A stretch of 64,000 bases of DNA from assembly GCA_016787755.1 (NCBI GenBank), contig JAEUUA010000025.1, positions 1 through 64,000 of the forward strand, read 5' to 3'. Source of the stretch: Cyclobacteriaceae bacterium (GTDB taxonomy: Bacteria; Bacteroidota; Bacteroidia; Cytophagales; Cyclobacteriaceae). The position numbers and the translations under genes were made by a program. The notes under the pieces were generated by a model that did no database searches, had not been told where the DNA came from, and saw only the letters and a list, made by a program, of their open reading frames with translations. Shown piece by piece: positions 7,359 through 17,200 of the stretch. Each line of letters opens with the position of its first letter. Positions within the stretch are counted from its first letter, which is position 1.

Positions 7359-8258
7359 ATGGAATTCATCGATTATTATAAAATACTAGGGCTTCCCAAA
7401 ACAGCCAGTGAAGCGGATATAAAAAGAGCATATAGGAAACTTGCTCGCAAATACCATCCGGATGTAAATCCAAATAATAAAGACGCTGAAAAGAAATTCA
7501 AAGAACTCAATGAAGCCAATGAAGTATTAAGCGATCCGGCAAAGAGAAAGAAATACGACACCTATGGCAAGGACTGGAAAAATGCGGAAGCATTTGAAGA
7601 GGCCAAAAAAAGGCAAAGTCAATCACAGCGAGCGTCAGGTGGACAATATCAATCCAGCGGATACACTGGTGATTTTTCCGATTTCTTCGAGTCGATGTTT
7701 GGCGATCATCCCGGAAGCAGAAGCAGGCAACCAAAATTCAGAGGCCAGGATTTTAATGCTGAACTGCAGCTTACACTGAAGGATGTCTTTGCTAAACATA
7801 AGCAAACCCTGAATGTCAATGGTAAAAATATTCGTTTAACCATTCCGGCCGGTGTTGAAAATGGTCAGACCATAAAAATTACCGGGTATGGAGCACCCGG
7901 TGTTAATGGAGGCCCGCCTGGTGATTTATTCATTACTTTTTCCATTGCGAACACCACTAAGTTTAAAAGAGATGGGAACAACTTATATACTACCCTTGAC
8001 CTGGATTTATATACAGCCTTATTAGGGGGCGAAATTTTAGCCGACACATTTGATGGGAAAGTTAAATTAAAAGTTTCCCCTGAAACTCAATCTGGAGCCC
8101 AGATAAAACTGAAGGGCAAAGGATTTCCTGTTTATAAGAAAGAAAATGAATTTGGTGATTTGTATATTACCTATCAGGTAATACTACCTACTAATCTTTC
8201 GAAAAGAGAAAAAGAGTTATTTGAGGAATTAAAAAAAATAAGAAAAGATGGTAACTGA
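7359..8258 (+). CDS. cbpA: DnaJ-type co-chaperone without zinc finger (CbpA)
   Basis: A 299-residue class II J-protein. The N-terminal J domain (about 4-70) has the His-Pro-Asp motif near residues 33-35 needed to stimulate DnaK ATPase. A Gly/Ser/Gln-rich linker with Phe-Ser-Asp-Phe-Phe-Glu-Ser-Met-Phe-Gly follows at about 85-125. The two C-terminal substrate-binding beta domains start near residue 130 (Arg-Gly-Gln-Asp-Phe-Asn-Ala-Glu-Leu). The Cys-rich zinc domain of DnaJ is absent, which fits CbpA. The downstream cbpM start lies inside its end, the conserved cbpA-cbpM arrangement. Confidence 0.93.
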   Translation: MEFIDYYKILGLPKTASEADIKRAYRKLARKYHPDVNPNNKDAEKKFKELNEANEVLSDPAKRKKYDTYGKDWKNAEAFEEAKKRQSQSQRASGGQYQSSGYTGDFSDFFESMFGDHPGSRSRQPKFRGQDFNAELQLTLKDVFAKHKQTLNVNGKNIRLTIPAGVENGQTIKITGYGAPGVNGGPPGDLFITFSIANTTKFKRDGNNLYTTLDLDLYTALLGGEILADTFDGKVKLKVSPETQSGAQIKLKGKGFPVYKKENEFGDLYITYQVILPTNLSKREKELFEELKKIRKDGN

Positions 8259-8547
8259 CAACTTAGTGCTTGTCGAGCAGCTCTGCTTGTACTACAAGAT
8301 TGAATTCTCTTTTATCGATTCTCTGGAAGCCTATGGGTTAATCAATGTTGTTGTTATTGACGACTGTAAATATTTATCAAATGAGGATTTAGGAGAAATT
8401 GAACGATTGATGCGCCTTCACTATGACTTAGGTATCAATATGGAAGGAATTGATGTGATCTCAAACCTGATCAATCAGATTGCAGAATTACAAAAGGAAT
8501 TAACAGTTGCTAAGAATAAGTTGAACCAATTGAATATACAATTATGA
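8248..8547 (+). CDS. cbpM: Chaperone modulator CbpM
   Basis: A 99-residue MerR-fold-like protein overlapping the end of cbpA by 11 bp. CbpM binds the J domain of CbpA and blocks its interaction with DnaK. Typical features are the N-terminal segment ending in Leu-Ile-Asn-Val-Val-Val-Ile-Asp-Asp, the helix Glu-Asp-Leu-Gly-Glu-Ile-Glu-Arg-Leu-Met-Arg-Leu-His-Tyr-Asp-Leu-Gly-Ile-Asn, and Gly-Ile-Asp-Val-Ile-Ser-Asn-Leu. The C-terminal third is a Leu/Lys-rich coiled coil. The overlap with cbpA and the length support the call. Confidence 0.85.
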   Translation: MVTDNLVLVEQLCLYYKIEFSFIDSLEAYGLINVVVIDDCKYLSNEDLGEIERLMRLHYDLGINMEGIDVISNLINQIAELQKELTVAKNKLNQLNIQL

Positions 8548-8576
8548 GGGGTATGTTTCAAAATCCATTCCCTCAT
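8544..8576. terminator. Weak convergent stem between cbpM and pckG
   Basis: ATGAGGG (8544-8550) and CCCTCAT (8570-8576) form a 7-bp stem with a 19-base loop that begins at the cbpM stop codon. It lies between convergent genes. No strong T-tract follows, so termination is uncertain. Confidence 0.25.
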
Positions 8577-8621
8577 GTCTCACCTCTAAAATTAATTACC
8601 CCCCGTAAGAGGCTATTCAAA

Positions 8622-10472
8622 TCAATACCGCTCGGGCTCCAATCGCCACTTGGCAGGCGAACGCCATAAACTGGAGAGTAGCAACTCGCGCATGAAGATG
8701 AACTCCTTCGGCAGCTTGTCATACATGCGCTCAAACAACTCGGCATGTTGAAGCAACTCGGCCTTCCATTCTTCGCGGTCAATATCCATAATGGCTTCAA
8801 ACTGTTCGGGTGTAAAATCCAACCCAGTCCAGTCAATGTCATCATAAGTAGGCATCCATCCTATCGGGCTTTCCACTGCATTGGATTCGCCCCGGATCTT
8901 TTGTACGATCCATTTTAAAATGCGCATGTTGTCGCTAAAGCCCGGCCAGATAAATTTGCCTTCGGCATCTTTACGAAACCAGTTTACACCAAACACGCGC
9001 GGGGGCGCTTGCAAATTGCGGCCAAACTGCAACCAGTGATTGAAGTAGTCACCCATGTGATAGCCACAGAAGGGCAACATGGCAAAAGGGTCTCTGCGTA
9101 CCTTCCCTACTTCTCCAAATGCAGCTGCGGTGGTTTCCGAACCCATGGTGGATGCTAAGTAAACTCCATACGCCCAGTTGCTGGATTGATATACTAATGG
9201 AATGGTTGTACTTCTGCGACCACCAAAAATAAATGCACTCACTAATACTCCTTCGGGGTTCTCCCAATCCGAGTCAATTGATGGACATTGATGAGCCGGT
9301 GTAGTGAAGCGTGCGTTAGGATGTGCTGCGGGTTTGCCTGAAGAGGCGTCCCATTTTTGTCCGCGCCAGTCGGTCAAATTCTTGGGCGGTTCTTTAGTCA
9401 TGCCTTCCCACCAAATATCCTTGTCCTCGGTAATGGCTACGTTGGTAAAGATGGTATTCTTCGCAATGGTAGCCATTGCATTGGGATTTGTTTTTTCGTT
9501 GGTACCGGGTGCAACACCAAAGTAACCCGCTTCGGGATTAATAGCATACATCTTTCCATCCTTGCCGGGTTTTATCCACGCAATGTCATCACCCACTGTA
9601 GTAATTTTCCAACCATTGAATGATGCGGGTGGTATCATCATGGCAAAGTTTGTTTTACCACATGCACTTGGAAAGGCTGCAGCTACATAATCCTTTCGTC
9701 CATCCGGGCTTTCAACACCCAGCAGCAACATGTGTTCCGCCAACCAGTTTTCATCTTTGGCCATTACGGATGCAATGCGCAAAGCAAAACATTTTTTACC
9801 TAACAATGCATTACCCCCATACCCTGAGCCATACGAAATGATAGAACGATCTTCAGGAAAATGCACAATGTATTTTGTGGCAGCGTTTGTGGGCCACTTG
9901 GCATCTTGTTGTCCAGGAGCAAGCGGAGCGCCCACAGTGTGTAAACATTTTACAAAGGAACCACCTTCTCCCAGCGCATCAATTACACGCTTCCCTACGC
10001 GCGTCATGATATGCATGTTTACGACTACATATTCGGAGTCAGTAATTTCAATGCCTATTTGTGAAATATCCGAACCCACTGGCCCCATGCTAAATGGAAT
10101 CACATACATGGTGCGTCCTTTCATACAACCACTTAGCAGCGGATGCAATGTTTGAGTCATCTGTTTAGGCTCTACCCAATTGTTGGTGGGTCCGGCATCT
10201 TCTTTTCGCTTACAGCATATGTAGGTGCGGTCTTCCACACGCGCTACATCACTGGGGTCAGAGAAGCAGGCAAAACTATTGGGTCGCTTTTTTGGATTCA
10301 ATTTTATGAACGTGCCTTTGGTTACGAGTGATTCACAGAGTTCGTTATACTCTTCAGTCGAGCCATCACACCAGCGGATATGATCGGGTGTGCAGAGGGC
10401 AGCTACTTCGTTGATCCAGTTTACTAATTCGGAATGCGCAACCGCATAGCTTTTATCTTCTTGGGTCATCAT
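8622..10472 (-). CDS. pckG: Phosphoenolpyruvate carboxykinase (GTP)
   Basis: A 616-residue enzyme that converts oxaloacetate plus GTP to phosphoenolpyruvate, the committing step of gluconeogenesis. Length and motifs fit the GTP-dependent class and not the roughly 530-residue ATP class. The P-loop Ala-Cys-Gly-Lys-Thr-Asn, near residues 271-276, contains the hyper-reactive Cys typical of GTP-PEPCK. Other marks are Gly-Gly-Arg-Arg-Ser-Thr-Thr-Ile-Pro-Leu and Asn-Trp-Phe-Arg-Lys-Asp near the C-terminal third. The gene is monocistronic. A TAnnTTTG box (10492-10499 on the minus strand) and the 18-bp palindrome at 10524-10541 lie upstream. Confidence 0.96.
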   Translation of the reverse strand: MMTQEDKSYAVAHSELVNWINEVAALCTPDHIRWCDGSTEEYNELCESLVTKGTFIKLNPKKRPNSFACFSDPSDVARVEDRTYICCKRKEDAGPTNNWVEPKQMTQTLHPLLSGCMKGRTMYVIPFSMGPVGSDISQIGIEITDSEYVVVNMHIMTRVGKRVIDALGEGGSFVKCLHTVGAPLAPGQQDAKWPTNAATKYIVHFPEDRSIISYGSGYGGNALLGKKCFALRIASVMAKDENWLAEHMLLLGVESPDGRKDYVAAAFPSACGKTNFAMMIPPASFNGWKITTVGDDIAWIKPGKDGKMYAINPEAGYFGVAPGTNEKTNPNAMATIAKNTIFTNVAITEDKDIWWEGMTKEPPKNLTDWRGQKWDASSGKPAAHPNARFTTPAHQCPSIDSDWENPEGVLVSAFIFGGRRSTTIPLVYQSSNWAYGVYLASTMGSETTAAAFGEVGKVRRDPFAMLPFCGYHMGDYFNHWLQFGRNLQAPPRVFGVNWFRKDAEGKFIWPGFSDNMRILKWIVQKIRGESNAVESPIGWMPTYDDIDWTGLDFTPEQFEAIMDIDREEWKAELLQHAELFERMYDKLPKEFIFMRELLLSSLWRSPAKWRLEPERY

Positions 10473-10491
10473 GGGTAGTAGTTAGAAGGCT

Positions 10492-10499
10492 CAAAAGTA
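10492..10499 (-). promoter_or_regulatory. pckG -7 promoter box
   Basis: Read on the minus strand this is TACTTTTG, a match to TAnnTTTG, 19 bp upstream of the pckG ATG. A TTTG occurs further upstream inside the palindrome at 10524-10541, but 28 bases away instead of 19-20, so the -33 element is unclear. Confidence 0.45.
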
Positions 10500-10523
10500 C
10501 GCAGGCTTTTGGTAAAAAGAAGG

Positions 10524-10541
10524 ATTTCAAACGATTGAAAT
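10524..10541. promoter_or_regulatory. Candidate operator upstream of pckG, identical to the pfkA site
   Basis: ATTTCAAACGATTGAAAT is a perfect 7+4+7 inverted repeat located 52 bp upstream of the pckG start and 24 bp upstream of its -7 box. Here it is non-coding, so the symmetry cannot be due to codons. The identical 18-mer is found at 2400-2417 ahead of pfkA. Confidence 0.5.
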
Positions 10542-10559
10542 GGTGATTTTTGTCAGATT

Positions 10560-10990
10560 GGGGTTAAATGATCATCCGTACCTGTGTGTTATCGATTGCG
10601 CAGTTGCGGCATATTGCAAAGGGAAAAGTATGCCATCCCTAAGGGATTTGATGAAACGAATTGATTAGCTATTACCGACATGTGTTCCCTTACGGGACTA
10701 AGATCACGGTCTCAAAGCTAAGTACCGTGGGGTCGAAATGTTGGTAAAGAATCTAAGGGAATTAGACGTGTCCCATAGGGCCGACAAGATTGAAAAGAGA
10801 GAGAGGAGAATAGAATTAGTTGCTACACATTTCCTTCCGGGTCTCGGTAAAAAAAAGTTACGATGTAGATCATCCCCTCGCCCACTATGACAAGATTGAA
10901 AAGAGTTTAGAGTTAGTCGCCACACTTTCCTCAGAGCTGTCATTGCGGGCGTAGGAACGGAGACCCGCAATCCCGATTACAAACCTATTA
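10560..10990. repeat. Gene-free stretch with decayed repeats
   Basis: No credible gene is seen between the pckG upstream region and the TonB receptor stop. The stretch holds a perfect small inverted repeat ATCCCT-A-AGGGAT (10635-10647) and an imperfect relative near 10686-10695. It also holds a direct repeat: 10783-10835 and 10889-10931 share an identical 17-mer GACAAGATTGAAAAGAG and then diverged copies of about 23 bases ending in TTTCCT. A short frame on the minus strand here has no protein-like features. The whole looks like degraded interspersed repeats. Confidence 0.5.
10942..10971. terminator. Hairpin downstream of the TonB receptor gene
   Basis: ATTGCGGG (10942-10949) pairs perfectly with CCCGCAAT (10964-10971) around a 14-base loop, 20 bp past the minus-strand stop codon at 10991. 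It lacks a T-tract. Its form resembles an intergenic palindromic repeat that may also act as a weak terminator. Confidence 0.35.
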
Positions 10991-13285
10991 TCAGAAATCA
11001 ACGCGATAAGCAATCACCGGAATAATGCCCAATTGGTATTTGGTTGTTACTTGCTTTAAGAAAGTATCGTAGTATTGATACGCCACGTTTGACTGACCCG
11101 TTAGGTTTTGAATATCAATAGACCATGTGCGTGTATACCCCGGTTTGTTTTTACGCCAACTCACGCGCAAATCTGTACGGAAATAATTAGGATATTTTAT
11201 CCTGTACCCCTCGCTATAATCATATAGGGTAGTTCCAACAAATTCAGAAGTTGTTTGATCAATAGGAGCTTGTCGTAAACCCCCTGAGTACAACATCCGA
11301 GCATGAACACCAAATGCCTTGTTAGTTGATTTCCACTCTTTGCCTGCCAACAAGCTGCTGGTAAAATTTCCATTGAAGCGCGTATTTTCATATGCGCCAC
11401 CCATATCAGTAAATTGTGATTGATAGTATGACCCTGAGATCATAAAATAAACATTACCATAAAATCTTTGTTCAACATAACTATCGATGCCATAGTTTTT
11501 TCCCTTTCCATCTGAAGTAAGGTTTGATTTCGGAAAATCTTCCCATTGATTGATCAAAGAATAATGCGGGATGCCAGGTGCAACAGGAACATTAAACAAC
11601 TGATGATAATATACTGAAGAGACAATATTTAAATCGGTATTGAATTTCTTTCTCCACTCCAATACAAACTGGTTACTCTTTGAAAAAGGCAACTGATCAT
11701 TTCCGGCTGTCAAATACGTTTGTATCTGTTGCCATTGACTGGTGAGACCATAAGAAAGTGTAAACAGATTATTGCGTACATGTCGCGAGACGCTTAGTCG
11801 TGGTTCAAACGAATCGCTTTGGTTGTAGCTGAAGGTTACATATCGGATGCCTGCATTTAGATTGAACTTGCCTATATATTGCTGCCAAGCCAAATATGGT
11901 TGCATCAGAAATCCATTAACAGTGCCTTTCACATTGGGTGTATAGGGATCTATGTATAACTGTGTGACCGTGGAAACATCCATGTCGTTAGTTAAGTAAC
12001 TGGTGTTAACTCCTAGCTCAATAGACCCTCTTGATATTTTATGAACGCCTTTCAGGAATGAAGAAATAATGGTTCGGTCGGACAGATAATTTTCTTTATA
12101 CACATGTGGGTAGGGAACCACATAGCTTTGTGAAGTCCGGGTTTGCTCCTGACCTGAAACGGAAGCCCCTAAACTAACGGAAGCCCATCCCGGTTTAAAC
12201 TGATTCACAAAACCTGCCCCGTATGCGGTGCCATTATAATCAATCGTATAGCGATCTTTTTCTTCTTCCCATTCATCCTCTGGCTTTGCATCGAAAAGAT
12301 TCTTGCTCCACCCGGCAAAACCAAATATGGAAAGATTTCCTCCTTTGTTCGAAGGGAAAATTAAATTGAAAGACACATCCTGAAAGTTGATCGTTTCATC
12401 ACCCAAGTCTACACCCATTTGTGAAAGCAAACCGATTGTTGAGTATCGGTAATTAACCAGAAACGAGCTTTGCTTTTCTTTGTTTATAGGTCCTTCAGCG
12501 GCAAGGTCGATACCAATCAAACTTGCCTGTGCCGTGTATTGTATTTTTTCTGTTGACCCAGTTCGCAATGACATATCCACAATACCTGCCAATGCATTGC
12601 CATAGCCTGGGGGTAAGTTTCCTGAATAAAAATTTGTTTTATCGAGCAACTGGGCGCTGAGAATATTTACTCCACCTCCACTTGCGGTGGGTTTGTCACT
12701 TAATGTTCCTGCGTTGGCAGTATGATTGGGATTTACAATATCAAGGCCTTGCAATCGCCACAGTACACCGTTAGGTGAATACCCCTTAACTGAAATCGAA
12801 TTAGCTTGATCGTTGGTGGTTACTATTCCTGGATATGAGGTAAGCATGCGCACAGGATCAAAGAAGTTCGCTGGAGCACGCAAAGTTTTCTCAATAGATA
12901 GGATCGTAACTCCCGGCTCGGAGTACGCTTGAGGCTTTACGGTTACTTCTTCGAGTATGGTTGGTAATTCATGCAATGCAATCTCTAACATACCCGACTT
13001 ACCGGCAATCACCAATAACTCCTGCTCTATGGCTTGATATCCCGTGAAAGAAATTTCAACCCGATACCGACCAGTGATTAAGGTAAGCGCAAATTTACCA
13101 TTTGCCTCTGCAGAGGTTCCTGTAATAAGCTTTTCATTTTGAAACACTGAAACATTAGCACCCGGTAAAGCATCACCCGTTGTTGCATCCTTTACTTTAC
13201 CGGCAACGGATTGAGTAATCTCCTGAGCTTGAGAAATGAAAAAAAGAAAGAATAAGAATAAGAATAAAAAAAAATATCGGTTCAT
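10991..13285 (-). CDS. TonB-dependent receptor with CarboxypepD_reg-like domain
   Basis: A 764-residue outer-membrane importer when started at the ATG at 13285, which begins a signal peptide (Met-Asn-Arg-Tyr, then a Phe/Leu-rich core, Ser-Gln-Ala-Gln). A longer reading uses TTG and adds 20 residues across a tandem-repeat tract, so it was rejected. The Ig-like CarboxypepD_reg domain spans about 28-110. The plug covers about 125-250 with Ser-Val-Lys-Gly-Tyr-Ser-Pro-Asn-Gly, and a beta-barrel runs to the end, which closes on Tyr-Arg-Val-Asp-Phe. It has no SusD partner. It is last in the sugar-oxidation block, so a sugar or glycoside cargo is inferred. Confidence 0.88.
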   Translation of the reverse strand: MNRYFFLFLFLFFLFFISQAQEITQSVAGKVKDATTGDALPGANVSVFQNEKLITGTSAEANGKFALTLITGRYRVEISFTGYQAIEQELLVIAGKSGMLEIALHELPTILEEVTVKPQAYSEPGVTILSIEKTLRAPANFFDPVRMLTSYPGIVTTNDQANSISVKGYSPNGVLWRLQGLDIVNPNHTANAGTLSDKPTASGGGVNILSAQLLDKTNFYSGNLPPGYGNALAGIVDMSLRTGSTEKIQYTAQASLIGIDLAAEGPINKEKQSSFLVNYRYSTIGLLSQMGVDLGDETINFQDVSFNLIFPSNKGGNLSIFGFAGWSKNLFDAKPEDEWEEEKDRYTIDYNGTAYGAGFVNQFKPGWASVSLGASVSGQEQTRTSQSYVVPYPHVYKENYLSDRTIISSFLKGVHKISRGSIELGVNTSYLTNDMDVSTVTQLYIDPYTPNVKGTVNGFLMQPYLAWQQYIGKFNLNAGIRYVTFSYNQSDSFEPRLSVSRHVRNNLFTLSYGLTSQWQQIQTYLTAGNDQLPFSKSNQFVLEWRKKFNTDLNIVSSVYYHQLFNVPVAPGIPHYSLINQWEDFPKSNLTSDGKGKNYGIDSYVEQRFYGNVYFMISGSYYQSQFTDMGGAYENTRFNGNFTSSLLAGKEWKSTNKAFGVHARMLYSGGLRQAPIDQTTSEFVGTTLYDYSEGYRIKYPNYFRTDLRVSWRKNKPGYTRTWSIDIQNLTGQSNVAYQYYDTFLKQVTTKYQLGIIPVIAYRVDF

Positions 13286-13300
13286 GCTTTGAAGTAGGCT

Positions 13301-13381
13301 GTAAGGCAGTAAGGCAGTAAGGCAGTAAGCAGTATTCAGTCTCAAGATGCTATCACTGGCAAACTGTCGACTGAATACTGC
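13301..13381. repeat. Tandem octamers and a 13-bp inverted repeat
   Basis: Three perfect copies of GTAAGGCA run from 13301 to 13324, followed by a shortened fourth copy. Directly after, GCAGTATTCAGTC (13329-13341) and GACTGAATACTGC (13369-13381) form a perfect 13-bp inverted repeat with a 27-base spacer. The element fills the gap between the TIM-barrel gene and the TonB receptor start and would place a stable hairpin in the receptor's 5' leader. Confidence 0.7.
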
Positions 13382-13397
13382 CGACTTTAATTTAATA

Positions 13398-14246
13398 CTA
13401 AAGAATGGACTTCATATACTTTGCGCTATTTTCAGCGCTTAGCATCGGATTATCAGGATATGTTTCCTGCTCCACAAAGAACGTTTTCAAGCCGGCCTGT
13501 TTACCTGCAGCCAGTAATTTCACAAAATCAATAGAACCTGTGCCAACATCGGTATTGTGCTCGCGATTAGCCTTATCCATGTCTTTAATATGCCATAGCT
13601 CAAAACGTTTCGGATACTTTTCGAAATAGGCAAATGGATTTTGATTCGCACGCACCACCCAATAGAGGTCCATTTCCATGGCCACTAATTTTGGATCGAG
13701 TTGCTCAAGCATTACATCAAACATTATCTTCCCCTCTATGCTTTCAAATTCGAACGCATGATTGTGGTAGCCCATCCGAAGTTTGTATTTCGTTGCCACT
13801 TCCGCTGCTTTATTAATTGCTTCGCACGTCTTTTTTAATTCGTCTAATGAGCTATAATATTTTTTATCCAACCAGGGCACCACTACATAACTTTGGCCCA
13901 TCGACTGCGCATCGGCACAGGCTTTATCCCAGTCCTTTTCTAATAAATTAATTCCATAATGACCACTAACAACTTTAACCCCAAGGCCTTTCATATGCGC
14001 CCCAAACTCAGCAACCGGCATCCCAAATAATTTACCGGCTCCATAGCCGTAGGTTTCCACTTGCGTGTACCCCCATGATGCCACTGCATCCAGTGTACCC
14101 TTCACATCTTTCATAATCACATCGCGCAGCGTGTATAACTGTAAGCCAATGTCTTTTTTCCCTTTTGACTCCGCAAAGAGGGAAGGTACCGTGAGCATAC
14201 CGGCAGTTGCAACAGCCGAGGTTTGTATAAATTTTCTGCGATCCAT
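13398..14246 (-). CDS. Tat-exported sugar phosphate isomerase/epimerase-like TIM barrel
   Basis: A 282-residue protein. The N-terminus Met-Asp-Arg-Arg-Lys-Phe-Ile-Gln-Thr, followed by a hydrophobic stretch and Ser-Leu-Phe-Ala, is a twin-arginine signal, so it is exported folded. The body is an AP-endonuclease-2/xylose-isomerase-like barrel (Ile-Gly-Leu-Gln-Leu-Tyr-Thr-Leu-Arg near residue 32). Metal-binding residues are seen in Gly-Tyr-His-Asn-His-Ala-Phe-Glu-Phe, Glu-Met-Asp-Leu-Tyr-Trp and a late Phe-Val-Glu-Gln-Glu. The closest families act on keto-sugars or sugar phosphates. Export next to DUF1080 and PQQ-type proteins suggests periplasmic work on oxidised sugars. Confidence 0.85.
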   Translation of the reverse strand: MDRRKFIQTSAVATAGMLTVPSLFAESKGKKDIGLQLYTLRDVIMKDVKGTLDAVASWGYTQVETYGYGAGKLFGMPVAEFGAHMKGLGVKVVSGHYGINLLEKDWDKACADAQSMGQSYVVVPWLDKKYYSSLDELKKTCEAINKAAEVATKYKLRMGYHNHAFEFESIEGKIMFDVMLEQLDPKLVAMEMDLYWVVRANQNPFAYFEKYPKRFELWHIKDMDKANREHNTDVGTGSIDFVKLLAAGKQAGLKTFFVEQETYPDNPMLSAENSAKYMKSIL

Positions 14247-14263
14247 AGTCTAGATAGTTTAAA

Positions 14264-17200
14264 TTATTTGCTTAGTGACAATTGACCAAAGATGAACAAG
14301 TTCTGATCACCCGCCTTATCATTCTTAAATACCAAGATCAAATTATGTTTTCCTGAAACTGGTTTAATAGAAATACCGGATGGTTTCGCAAAAATTCCAC
14401 TCTGCACTTCTATTTTAGGAGCATTGGCAAAGCTTACAGTGCCCATCTTTGTTCCTTCTGTTGAATCAAGCCAAACTTCAATTTCGCCACCCATAGCAGA
14501 GCCCATTTCGGTAGTGGTAAGGTTAAGCCTGGTAACTCCTGTCAGGTCTACATCTTTAAATGTTGCTGACGAGTTATGCTTCACATTATCCAAAAAGTTA
14601 AAACCAGCGGCACTCGATTTTATTAAACCGCCTTTTAGGTCGGTCGCATCAGCCATACTAATAACCGGGGATTTAAACACAAACTGTTTGGTGGTAGCAA
14701 GAGATGGCATTCCATTCGCACCTGTATCTTCATACGTTACGGTAAGAACATAGGCAGCGGTAGGGGCAGGTCCTGGCGGTAATACCTGAGCAAAGTTTGC
14801 CTTACCCGAAAGCGGTAAACTCTTTACTTTTTCTTCTTTTGCTAAGGATAAAATGTATTCCACCATTTGGGTAGTCTGTGCTTTCGTTAACTGCGGATGG
14901 GCAGCCATCGCTACTTCGCCCCACACGCCCGAGCCGCCATTCAATATTTTATCACTTAGCAAATCAATCGCTTTAACATCTTTTGCATATTTTATAGCTA
15001 CATCCCGGTAGCTTGGTCCGGCTGACTTTTGATCGATGAGGTGACATGATTTACAATCACTTTCAGCCATCAATAATTTACCCGGCAACTCAGAACGTTG
15101 GTGTCCTTGGGCAACCTTGGTCATATCATAACCTTGCGGATGAAAATCGAGTGTAGCTAATACACGACCCGCAGCAATCTTGCCATCCGTAGTACTTCCA
15201 TCTTCGTTATCAGTTACTGTAATTTTATAATCTGCAGAGCTGCCTGGAATAAAATACGTTGAGTTTCCTGTGATCGCAATATCAATGGCAGGCGGTTCAT
15301 TCCCTGCTATGATAGTTATTTCTGTGCGTGACGTTGTGCCATTAGAATCTGTTACTGTTAATGTTGGATGATAGATACCGGGCTTGTCGAAGGTAAATGA
15401 AAAATCTGTATTATTTGTAGAGGCAACAGCAGCACCACTTATTTCAAGACCATAGGTAACCGCATCGCCATCCGGATCTGTACTTTCGGAAGCCGAGAAA
15501 TTTACTTGAAGTGGAAGTGCTCCTGATACTTTGTTTGCTGTTAAGGAAGCCACTGGCGGGCGGTTGCCCCCATTGAAATCAATTCGCGACAAGCGGGCAT
15601 CCATATTTCTAGCAAACCATTTGGTACCATACTCCAACGTGTATAACTTTCCATCAGGGCCAAAAGCCATATCGATCGTGTTGTTGAATTGAATGCCATC
15701 GAGGAACGGTTCAATATCCATGATCGCACCCTTTTCATTCATAGTGATTAAGCGCATCCAGTTCCGCATCCAATCGTAAGCAATTAATTTCCCATCAAAG
15801 TAATCAGGATATGCAGTGGCAATGCCTTTGTAATTTTCAGAATAATAAACCGGACCAGCCATTGCATTACGCCCACCTGTTTTCATTAAAGGGAAATCAG
15901 GCGACTCCGCATAGGGATACCATATAAAGGGTGCGCTAACGGCAGGCAATATAGTTTTCCCCGTGTTATTGGGTGACGAGTTTATCGGGTTATTAACATC
16001 GTGTTTAGCGCCCGTAGTCTTATTTTCGAAATCATGCTTGCCATACGCATAATTGCCACCAACAAACAAAGGCCATCCAAAGTTACCGGCTTTCTGTGCC
16101 TGATTCACTTCATCATACCCACGAGGACCGCGATCAGGATCGTCATTTGCTGCATCAGGACCCACTTCACCCCAATACAGAAACCCGGTCTTTTGATCTA
16201 CGGAGATACGATATGGATTTCGATTACCCATTACATAAATTTCAGGACGGGTTTTCTCCTCCCCTTTCGGGAAAAGATTTCCTTCCGGGATTGTATAGGT
16301 AGCGTCAGCCTCTGGATGAATGCGTAAAATTTTTCCACGCAAGTCATTGGTATTGCCTGAAGACTTAAGCGCATCAAACGGGGAACGTCCTGCTCGTTCG
16401 TCAGCAGGACTATATCCATCTGATTCAAAAGGGCTTGTGTTGTCGCCCGTAGAAAGGAAGAGATTCTTTCCTGGACCAAATGTTAATGAACCTCCTGTAT
16501 GGCAGCATTGATCGCGCTGAGTATTAACTTCCAGCATTATTTTTTCAGAAGACTGATCAATCTTATTTCCATCGAATACAAAACGTGATAACACGTTGGC
16601 TGATTTTTCTGGATGTGAGTAGTAAATATAAACCCATTGGTTGGTGTCAAAGTCAGGATCGGTTGTGATCCCCAACATACCATCTTCAAATTTAGTCCAG
16701 ACATTGAAGGTGTTAATCAAACTAATCGAATCTGTTTTCGGATCGTATAGTTTAACAGCCCCTTTTCGCTCAATAAAAATGATGCGGCCATCGCTTAGCA
16801 TGGTCATCTCAGTAGGTTCATCAAAATTATAACCGAGTACTACCTTCGTGAACCGATTTGTTTCGGGTACTTTCTTAGCGTGCGCTTTTGAAAAATCAGG
16901 TTTTGATTTTCCCATGGCGTACACTAATCCTTGATATACATGATCTAAATATAATGGATCGACAAACGACTCATCCGTATGCCCCATACCTGTATAGAAC
17001 GAACGTCCGCCATCAAAATCATGATACCAGGCGATCGGATGGTAATCTCCATTTTCTCCCCCTTTGTATGAAGTTTCATCCAGCTTATAGAGTACATTGA
17101 TATCCGGAGAAATCTTCTTGTAGTTGTATAACTCGTCTTTGCGAACCCATTCCGCTGGCAACTCGGTGCCATTTCCAAAAGGTGCCACCTTTATAAATTT

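Noticed and set aside
9730..10155. 141-codon plus-strand frame inside pckG
   Set aside because: Antisense shadow of a strongly conserved enzyme; no start context or known family.
10704..10970. 88-codon minus-strand frame in the repeat-rich gap
   Set aside because: No signal, domain or composition typical of a protein; it runs through direct repeats and hairpins.
13286..13345. TTG-initiated extension of the TonB receptor
   Set aside because: It is translated tandem-repeat DNA placed before a good signal peptide.
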